From NCBI GenBank assembly GCA_038746835.1, contig JBCDKH010000011.1:1-37858 (forward strand): DNA of 37,858 nucleotides, written 5' to 3'. How positions within the stretch are numbered: position 1 is the first letter of the stretch; the number at the start of each line of letters is the position of its first letter. A model generated the notes under the pieces. It did no database searches and was not told the origin of the DNA. It worked only from the letters and a program-made list of their open reading frames with translations. A program made the position numbers and the translations under genes. Shown here piece by piece: positions 32,251 to 37,858 of the stretch. This stretch comes from Planctomycetota bacterium (GTDB taxonomy: Bacteria > Planctomycetota > Phycisphaerae > Tepidisphaerales > Tepidisphaeraceae).

Positions 32251-33627
32251 ATGAAACACAAGAAGAAATCTGTAGCAGCAGCGCTCGTCGCTGCTGTTGT
32301 ACCTGTCAGTGTGATTTCAGCGTTCGAGACACAAATCGATTTCTCTGCGACCTTTAACACACGAATTACCGAGGGAAGAGTCGGCGGAGCCTCGACATTG
32401 AATGGGAACATCACGGACTGGTCTTTCTTTGATGGAACTGTAGTTGACAGCAGTAGGACGGTAAGTGTGATGGATGCGCCGATAGGCCAAACGACTCAAG
32501 GGCCACCTGATATCGGTATTGCATTGAGTGCTGGTGGGACGTAGATAGTAGACACATCAGGTTGGCCGAGCGCGGGATTTGGAACTCGTGATACCGCTGG
32601 TTTTGGGACTTGGTCGAGTGCTGGCGTAGAAGACTTTTCAATCTCGACGTCGCTGAGAGGTGGGGCAATCGTTTACAAGCGAATTATCGACAGCGAGCCA
32701 GGATCGATCTTTACAGGTAAGCCTTGGAGCAAAGAGACTTACGAGGAAGTTCTCTTTGGAAGTGGATTTTCATCTGCAGAAGTTGTCTCTTTCGATCCAA
32801 CGATTAATCAACAGAATATTGTCATGACGTCGGCATCCTCATCTATCACGCTCGATTATACAATCAACTCGGTGTCGGCGTATACACCTTATTTCGCCGT
32901 TCCCGGTGACGGCGGTTTTACGAGCTACGAAGAAAGCGTCAACGACCCTGCAACAGTCTACGTTATTTCTCAAGGTCAGACTGTACTATCGAGAGGGATG
33001 ATCGGCGTCAATTTTGAGGGTGATGTCTTCAAGTCTGGCGACGTTCTCACATCAACGACAGCACCGTCCGGGTCGCTCGTGTATGATGTGGATCTCGACC
33101 TCTCGGGTGTAACGCTCTCGGGCACCAGCGGTGCTGCTTTCACTGTGGAAGCCAAGTCTCTGATTCCAGGTGATTTTAACGGAGATCAAATTGTCGATAG
33201 CGACGATATCGATTTACTTGCTAATCGTGTCGCTACTTCGCCGTTAGCGAATGATATGTTTGATGAATACGATCTTGAAACTGATATGACAATCACGTTC
33301 GATCATTTAGTCGCTTCCGATGCGAGTATCGTAATCCGTGATGTGTTGTCTACAGAATTTGGCGATGCAAACCTCGACGGAATGGTGGATCTCGCAGACT
33401 TTGGTCTGCTCAATGCAAACTTTGGCTCATCGGGTGGCTGGGCACAGGGTGACTTCGATGGTAACGGCACTGTCAATTTGGCGGATTTCGGCATTTTGAA
33501 CACTTACTTCGGCTTTGGAGGCTCTCGAAGCACGTCCGCAATGCTCCTTAGGTTGACGATTCCTGAACCGACTTTCGCTCTGAGCGTGATAGGTTTTGCA
33601 GTCTTTGGTATTGCGCGGCGTCGCTAG
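32251..33627 (+). pseudogene. PEP-CTERM protein with dockerin-like repeats, interrupted by an in-frame TAG
   Basis: One frame of 458 codons runs from ATG 32251 to TAG 33625-33627, broken only by TAG at 32542-32544 (codon 98). Residues 1-24 are a signal peptide (MKHKKKSVAAALVAAVVPVS). The middle is a beta-rich domain without a recognised family. Three dockerin-like segments follow: GDFNGDQIVDSDDIDLL, GDANLDGMVDLADFGLL and GDFDGNGTVNLADFGIL. The C-terminus is a PEP-CTERM sorting signal (IPEPTFALSVIGFAVFGIAR plus RR). Such proteins are exported and probably processed by an exosortase. Both halves remain coherent with no frameshift, so the break is either a recent nonsense mutation, a sequencing error or readthrough. 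The region is clearly AT-richer than its neighbours, suggesting transfer. Confidence 0.85.
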
Positions 33628-33639
33628 CCCTTCGCAATG

Positions 33640-33677
33640 AAAAAAGGCGGCGGCGTCAACGATCGTGACGCCGCCGC
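33640..33677 (-). terminator. Strong Rho-independent terminator of the second pseudopilin-like gene
   Basis: GCGGCGGCGTCA (33647-33658) pairs perfectly with TGACGCCGCCGC (33666-33677) around a 7-nt loop. On the minus strand it is followed by CTTTTTTCA. It lies 23 nt after the stop of the gene at 33701. Confidence 0.92.
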
Positions 33678-33700
33678 TCTGTTCCATTCATGCGGGTCGA

Positions 33701-34621
33701 TCAAGGCTCAAAGACGAACGTTCCGCCGGTGGCAAAGAGTTCAGCAACATCGGCGTAGCCGGGAGCACGAATTGCGTTGTACGCCTCCGCCACGCTGAGC
33801 TTCTCAACGTGCCCGTCAACGAAGAGCATGTTGAGCCCTTTCTGCGTCATTGCCTCCTCTTTCGTCGCTCCGCGGAGGTGGCGCGTGGCATCGACAGCAA
33901 ACAGCGGCGGGCCGACCCAAACGCTTTCACCGAAGTTGAAGGGATGCACCCGGTCTGTCTGGTAGTTGAAGGTCGACGGAGTGTTGAGGATGTGGAACAT
34001 GGAGTCGCCGATCAGCGCCCTGGACGATCCGTCACGCCCCCACGTCGCCATCTTAAAATAGTTGCCCTGGGTGTTCTGGCCGAGATAAGCCAACTGTTCT
34101 TCCCCACCGCGTGCCCAAAACTCAGCACCCGTTGGATAGTACTGCATTCCGTACCCGGTTCGGACTCGGTCGCCGAAGCCGAAGTTGGGATCGAACTGAC
34201 CAGAACCCTGCCACTCCGGGCAGCCCCAAATAACGCTCTTCTCGCGGATCGTGTCGATGTCGTCAGAATCCGTGACGTCGCTTTCTGTGATGTAAGGGGC
34301 GACGAGATCGCTCCAGCGTCGCTCGCCGGGGTCATCGGGATTGGTCGGAAAATCAAGTAGCCACGGGTCCGAGTTGGACGCGTCGCTGTTCGCTTCGTGC
34401 ACTGCTACAGGAAAGGCGTACCCGAACTCATTTGCGTAGAGCACGAACGCCTTGCCGACTTCGCGGAGCGACGAGGCGCAAGCGACGGCTCCGGCGCTTT
34501 GGCGCGCCTTACTGAGGGTCGGGAGCAGAATCCCGACGAGCAGGGCGATGATGCCGATGACGACGAGGAGCTCGACCAACGTGAAACCGTGGCGTCGTCC
34601 TGTGCGAGCGGTGTAAGGCAT
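33701..34621 (-). CDS. Second pseudopilin-like protein with prepilin N-terminus
   Basis: 306 residues from ATG 34621; the frame is open to 34720, but that part lacks a reason to be translated. The leader is [20 protein letters not shown], with E+5 and a hydrophobic helix ([20 protein letters not shown]). The globular part includes CPEWQGSGQF and ends with LNMLFVDGHVEKLSVAEAYN, which is the 'DG' C-terminal signature of planctomycete pseudopilin-like proteins. The role is probably as for the gene at 27570, and the N-terminal helices of the two proteins are nearly identical. It is terminated by a strong hairpin and stands alone between two PEP-CTERM genes. Confidence 0.85.
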   Translation of the reverse strand: MPYTARTGRRHGFTLVELLVVIGIIALLVGILLPTLSKARQSAGAVACASSLREVGKAFVLYANEFGYAFPVAVHEANSDASNSDPWLLDFPTNPDDPGERRWSDLVAPYITESDVTDSDDIDTIREKSVIWGCPEWQGSGQFDPNFGFGDRVRTGYGMQYYPTGAEFWARGGEEQLAYLGQNTQGNYFKMATWGRDGSSRALIGDSMFHILNTPSTFNYQTDRVHPFNFGESVWVGPPLFAVDATRHLRGATKEEAMTQKGLNMLFVDGHVEKLSVAEAYNAIRAPGYADVAELFATGGTFVFEP

Positions 34622-34796
34622 AGCTGGATGGGTTGAGGAAGGCGATGGTCGGCCGTGTCGGCCGCGTCCCCGTTGACTGGTAAGCCCGTTGATTCGTCGT
34701 TGCCGGATCGAGGGTTGCATCGGTCCGGCGACGCGGTCTTATAGAAGCTTACGCCGGATCATCGCAAAACCGGAACGGCAATTCAAGCGCGGAAAG

Positions 34797-34826
34797 CACC
34801 GAATCGGCGGTCGGGCCGATTCGGTG
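34797..34826 (-). terminator. Hairpin terminator after the PEP-CTERM gene
   Basis: CACCGAATCGGC (34797-34808) pairs perfectly with GCCGATTCGGTG (34815-34826); the loop is 6 nt. On the minus strand it follows the stop at 34837 by about 10 nt. The trailing sequence CTTTCCGC has only three T, so it may be an inefficient or mixed terminator. Confidence 0.7.
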
Positions 34827-34836
34827 GGAAAGGCGG

Positions 34837-35544
34837 TTAGCGGCGACGGCGAAGCAGGCCGAAGCTGGCCAAGCCGAGCAGCGACGCCGAGGCCGGCTCG
34901 GGGATCGGGCCGGCGTACTCCCACAGGACGCCGAAGCTACGCATCGACACGAAGCCGGGGGAGCCGTCGTGGTTCTGCGTGACGGTGTACGTGGCCGACG
35001 GATCCTCGATCGCGATGGTGCCGATCAGCTCCCAGAGGCCGATGCCTGCTCCGGTGTCAAGAGAGTTGATGTTCTGATTGACGACGTAGGTGGCGTCGCC
35101 TTGGTCGCCCGTGGCAACGAACGTCGTCGGCTGGCTGCTGGTGTTGGTCGTCTCCGGCCAGACGGTGTACACGTTGTAGAAGCCAGCGACTCCGCCCACG
35201 AGTCCCGTGGCAAACAGGCCGTCGTTCGGATCCGTTCCATCGGGATCCCAGAAGCTGTTGAGCGCGGTGCCGGGGGCGAAGACCGTGTTGTCGGCGTCCA
35301 CAGCCGGGGTGTAGCTGTAGGTGTACTCGTCGACGGTGCCGTTGCCACCGAAGATGGAGCCGGCAGAGGAAGTGCCAGGGGCACTGACACCCGTCGAAGG
35401 GCCACTTGCAGCCGTGCCGCCAGCGCCGGTGTAGGCGTAGTTACCACTGGCCGTGCCGAGTGCTTCAACGATGAAGGCGGCCTGAGCGGTGCCGGCCAGT
35501 CCACAAGCCGCAGCGGCGGCAGCACAAATCGCGATGTTTCGCAT
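34837..35544 (-). CDS. PEP-CTERM sorting-domain protein of unknown function
   Basis: 235 residues. The signal peptide is MRNIAICAAAAAACGLAGTA, cut near AQA. The body is rich in Gly, Ser, Thr and Ala (TASGNYAYTGAGGTAASGPS) and probably forms beta structure; segments such as GVAGFYNVYTVWPETTN and ATYTVTQNHDGSPGFVSMRS are seen. The C-terminus is a PEP-CTERM signal: PIPEPASASLLGLASFGLLR plus RRR. It is exported and likely anchored or released by an exosortase. Ribosome site GGGAGAT lies just upstream of ATG 35544. A possible -10 (TATAGA, 35641-35646 on the minus strand) was noted without a good -35 partner. Confidence 0.88.
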   Translation of the reverse strand: MRNIAICAAAAAACGLAGTAQAAFIVEALGTASGNYAYTGAGGTAASGPSTGVSAPGTSSAGSIFGGNGTVDEYTYSYTPAVDADNTVFAPGTALNSFWDPDGTDPNDGLFATGLVGGVAGFYNVYTVWPETTNTSSQPTTFVATGDQGDATYVVNQNINSLDTGAGIGLWELIGTIAIEDPSATYTVTQNHDGSPGFVSMRSFGVLWEYAGPIPEPASASLLGLASFGLLRRRR

Positions 35545-35722
35545 ATCTATCTCCCAGAATCAGAGTCCTGAACAAAACGGGCCGTTTGCGGACGCCAGAC
35601 GCCCGTGCGACAACTGGCCGCGACGGCTACCAGTCGGGATTCTATAACAATTCCACAGCGATACAAGGCAATGTGACCCCGTCAGGCCGGCCCAGCGTCC
35701 GGTAATCGGCCTCATCCCGCCT

Positions 35723-36937
35723 TCACTCGTACAGCAGGAACGGCTCCCGCACCGTCCGGAACGCCTCGGCCTGCTCACGCTCGTCTGCAAGTCGGGCCTC
35801 CAGATCGCCGCCGGTCATGAGCACTTCACGCATGGCCGTGCTGCCGGTGACCTTGTCGAACATGCCGTGCCGACTCTCCGCCGCGGACAAGACGGCCGCC
35901 GCATCGGCGAAGGCGAGGACCCGGAAGTTGATCTCGTAGAGGTTGGCCTGGGTCGTCGGGTCGACCACGAGCTGCACGCCGCGACACGTCTCACCCTTGT
36001 GCGTCGCGTAGTACGGCCGGAAGTGGACCGGCACGAAGACGAGGCCGTCGGTGCCGATCTGAGCGTTGAGCGTCTCGGCCATGGCTTCGGCGTCGAAGTC
36101 CGGGTCGCCGACGATTTCGAAGGGCAGCGTATAGCCGACGCCGTTGGAGATCTGCATGAGCTCGCCCAGGATGCCTGTGGCCGCGTAGCCCCAGCAGCTG
36201 CTGGCGTGCGGGATGTGCGGGCTGGTCGGCACCCACTTCAGGCCGGTGTCGCTCCACATGGTGTCGCGGGTCCAGCCCTCCATCGCGACGACGGTCAGGC
36301 CGTCCCAGTCGGGGGCGTTGCGTTGCTGGATCAGCAGGGCAAGCTCACCGGTGGTCATGCCGTGGACGTACGGGATGTCGATGGCACTGACGAAGCTCTC
36401 CAGCTCCGGATTCACGCCGCCGCCTTCGATTCGATTGCCGCCGAGCGGGTTGGGGCGATCGAGGACGACGAGCGGCTTGTCCGCCTCGGCCACCCCATCG
36501 ATGACGGCTTCGAGCGTGCTGATGTAGGTGTACGACCGGCTGCCGATGTCCTGGAGGTCGTAGACCATGACGTCGATGCCTGCGAGCATCTCGGGCGTGG
36601 GCTTTCGCGTCGCGCCGTAGAGCGAATAGATCGGCAGGCCGGTGCGTCGGTCGGTGAGATCGTCGACCTTGTCGCCGGCGTAAATGTCGCCGAAGACGCC
36701 GTGCTCGGGGCCGTAGAGCGCGACGAGATTGACGCCGCCTGCACGAAGGACGTCCGCCGTGTGGCGCAGATCGCCGGAACGGCTGGCGGCGTGCCCGACG
36801 AGTCCGACGCGTTGGCCATCGAGCATCGCGAAGTCGTCGGCTTCGAGGACATCGATGCCCAGCTTCGTCTGGCCCGAGGACGAGCTGACGAAAGCCGCGA
36901 GCGCGAGGAACAACATCGGGAGGACTGGGCGTCGCAT
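35723..36937 (-). CDS. DUF1343 / NamZ-like exo-beta-N-acetylmuramidase (GH171)
   Basis: 404 residues. The signal peptide is MRRPVLPMLFLALAAFVSSS. The DUF1343 domain covers nearly the whole mature protein: RVGLVGHAASRSGDLRHTAD, YGPEHGVFGDIYAGDKVDD, GLPIYSLYGATRKPTPEML, VYDLQDIGSRSYTYISTLE, VLDRPNPLGGNRIEGG and HGMTTGELALL. The EHG and NPLGG..EGG motifs are the conserved candidate active-site segments of the family. Characterised members remove terminal N-acetylmuramic acid from peptidoglycan fragments. A periplasmic or extracellular site is expected. No MurNAc uptake or MurQ gene is nearby, so whether it serves recycling or feeding is open. Confidence 0.9.
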   Translation of the reverse strand: MRRPVLPMLFLALAAFVSSSSGQTKLGIDVLEADDFAMLDGQRVGLVGHAASRSGDLRHTADVLRAGGVNLVALYGPEHGVFGDIYAGDKVDDLTDRRTGLPIYSLYGATRKPTPEMLAGIDVMVYDLQDIGSRSYTYISTLEAVIDGVAEADKPLVVLDRPNPLGGNRIEGGGVNPELESFVSAIDIPYVHGMTTGELALLIQQRNAPDWDGLTVVAMEGWTRDTMWSDTGLKWVPTSPHIPHASSCWGYAATGILGELMQISNGVGYTLPFEIVGDPDFDAEAMAETLNAQIGTDGLVFVPVHFRPYYATHKGETCRGVQLVVDPTTQANLYEINFRVLAFADAAAVLSAAESRHGMFDKVTGSTAMREVLMTGGDLEARLADEREQAEAFRTVREPFLLYE

Positions 36938-37016
36938 CCCGACATCTTCTAGAAGACTTGCCGGACCGCAACCTCTGGAGACCGAGTTCGTGGTCCTGTC
37001 AGATCAAGCGATCCGA

Positions 37017-37042
37017 CAACCCGAAGCTTCCGCCTCGGCGTC
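37017..37042. repeat. Single hairpin repeat related to the copA and hrpB copies
   Basis: CCGAAGC-TTCC-GCCTCGG (37021-37038). It has the same loop as the copA copy, and the minus-strand flank GACGCCGA matches the hrpB copy. One stem position is a wobble or mismatch. It lies in the short gap between the small unknown gene (stop 37082) and the NamZ-like gene. Confidence 0.6.
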
Positions 37043-37081
37043 TTTGGTAACGCAACAGGGGTCGGGTTCGCGAGGGGCTGG

Positions 37082-37420
37082 TCAGGCAGCGCGTGTGCGA
37101 CGCGACTCGTGGTCGTCGGTGACACGCAGCAGACCGGACGTCACGGCATGGTCGAGTCCGGTCGAGCCGCCATCGTCCTCGTCGTCGTCGCGTCGGGTGG
37201 CGTCGATGAAGACCTTGGCCGTCGGCTCGCGCGGGGCGACCTCGTCGGCCATCGATTCGTACCAGACGGCGTCGGTGAGATGGCGCTCGGCCTCGAAGCG
37301 GCTGACGTTGGCGAGCATCAACACGTCCTCGCGACTGCACTCCCGAACCGGCTTGCCGAGCGGCGTCATGCGATCCAGCGGATCGCGGCCGGCAGGTGTT
37401 GCAGTCTCGATGTCGTCCAT
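37082..37420 (-). CDS. Small hypothetical protein with acidic segment
   Basis: 112 residues from ATG 37420; the open frame to 37573 overlaps the sugar dehydrogenase gene. Codons end mostly in C or G, as in true genes of this window. The N-terminal part includes DRMTPLGKPVRECSREDVLM and LANVSRFEAERHLTDAVWYE. A charged tail (RRDDDEDDGG...DDHESRRTRAA) follows. No family recognised and no membrane segment or signal peptide. It follows the sugar dehydrogenase gene by 65 nt on the same strand. Confidence 0.6.
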   Translation of the reverse strand: MDDIETATPAGRDPLDRMTPLGKPVRECSREDVLMLANVSRFEAERHLTDAVWYESMADEVAPREPTAKVFIDATRRDDDEDDGGSTGLDHAVTSGLLRVTDDHESRRTRAA

Positions 37421-37485
37421 GAGCAGCGCGGGACACGAGGTGTCCCGGTCTGCGTCGGCTGTCGTCGAGGGCGACTTGAGGTCGA

Positions 37486-37858
37486 CTATCGATGACGTCG
37501 ACGCAGCAGGATCGCGCCGCCGATGGCGAGGAGTGATGCGGTCGTGGGTTCGGGAACGACGCTGGCGTACCACGCATCGAGCAGGGCAAGGTCGCCCGGG
37601 CTGGACGTGCCGAAGTTGGCCCGCAGGATGCCGAAGTCGGCCAGGTCGACGGCGTCGTCCTCGTTGAAGTCACCGTCCTGGAAGCGTGGGTTGTCTGTCC
37701 GGCCGAAGTTGGCCCGCAGGATGCCGAAGTCGGCCAGGTCGACATCGAGGTCGAAGTCGGCATCGCCGCCGGTCTTGTCGAAGTCGATGCGGGTGACGTT
37801 GCCGTTGAACGTGGCGACGTAGAGCTCGCCGTCGGCGTCTTCGCCGAAGCTGGCGAGC
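37486..37858 (-). CDS. C-terminal part of a PQQ-type sugar dehydrogenase with dockerin-like repeats and PEP-CTERM tail (partial)
   Basis: The minus-strand frame enters from the right edge and stops at TAG 37486-37488; 124 codons are visible. It opens LASFGEDADGELYVATFNGN, which matches the last blades of soluble aldose/glucose dehydrogenase-type beta-propellers ('SFGEDadGElYv'). Two dockerin-like modules follow (GDADFDLDVDLADFGILRAN and GDFNEDDAVDLADFGILRAN). The tail is a PEP-CTERM signal (VVPEPTTASLLAIGGAILLR plus RRHR). It would be an exported PQQ-dependent oxidoreductase held at the surface. The N-terminal catalytic part lies outside the window. Two perfect 42-nt repeats encode the core of the two modules. 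Confidence 0.85.
   Translation of the reverse strand, partial: LASFGEDADGELYVATFNGNVTRIDFDKTGGDADFDLDVDLADFGILRANFGRTDNPRFQDGDFNEDDAVDLADFGILRANFGTSSPGDLALLDAWYASVVPEPTTASLLAIGGAILLRRRHR
37609..37743 (-). repeat. Perfect 42-bp direct repeat in the dockerin-like modules
   Basis: Copies at 37609-37650 and 37702-37743 are identical and spaced 93 nt (31 codons) apart. They encode VDLADFGILRANFG twice. Identity at third codon positions implies a recent duplication or gene conversion. Confidence 0.85.

Overview
The window looks like a chromosomal piece of a Planctomycetota bacterium, most probably class Phycisphaerae. This is inferred from protein types, not from a database search. The pointers are: high GC with C/G-ending codons; PEP-CTERM proteins ending in Pro-Glu-Pro, a hydrophobic stretch and an Arg cluster; dockerin-like LADFGIL repeats; pseudopilin-like proteins that open with [18 protein letters not shown]; a membrane protein ending in a CPRC/CPEC zinc ribbon; a ThiD2-ThiE fusion; and a dnaN-DUF721 pair. 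No tRNA, rRNA, CRISPR array, transposase or phage gene was seen.

Layout. 1-1900: start of an unknown gene, an ABC-3 metal permease, a two-hairpin repeat, and a small protein with an almost pure Asp/Glu tail. 1901-6461: hrpB helicase, then a divergent dnaN-dciA replication pair. 6480-9668: a membrane-anchored unknown, pdxJ, a second two-hairpin repeat and two membrane proteins. 9673-14687 (all minus): copA, a DUF433/DUF5615 toxin-antitoxin-like pair and dinG, tightly spaced. 14727-22223: a membrane protein, a 7Fe ferredoxin, rpoN, a minus-strand run (mqnC, Uma2, DUF2256-DUF3253, small membrane protein), a secretin-like secreted protein and an LdhA-type dehydrogenase.

22230-29821 is the most coherent accessory module. 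It holds a large secreted clan GH-A-like hydrolase, a divergent GH28-like beta-helix protein, a pseudopilin-like protein and a GntR-LacI-type regulator. The hydrolase, the beta-helix gene and the regulator each carry an upstream copy of the same 14-nt motif (CCRAWWTSGGGCACA-like) in the same orientation relative to the gene, which suggests a local sugar-responsive regulon.

29888-37858: thiE, a solitary DNA methyltransferase, an AT-richer PEP-CTERM/dockerin gene broken by one in-frame TAG, a second pseudopilin-like gene with a strong terminator, a PEP-CTERM protein, a NamZ-like muramidase, a small unknown, and the C-terminal end of a PQQ-type sugar dehydrogenase with dockerin-like repeats and a PEP-CTERM tail.

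The least expected structure is a set of hairpin repeats. Pairs of inverted hairpins, whose stem differences are almost all compensatory, sit between genes (1145-1205, 8404-8491) and inside the hrpB coding region (2936-2997). A related single hairpin lies in-frame in copA and another downstream of the NamZ-like gene's start.
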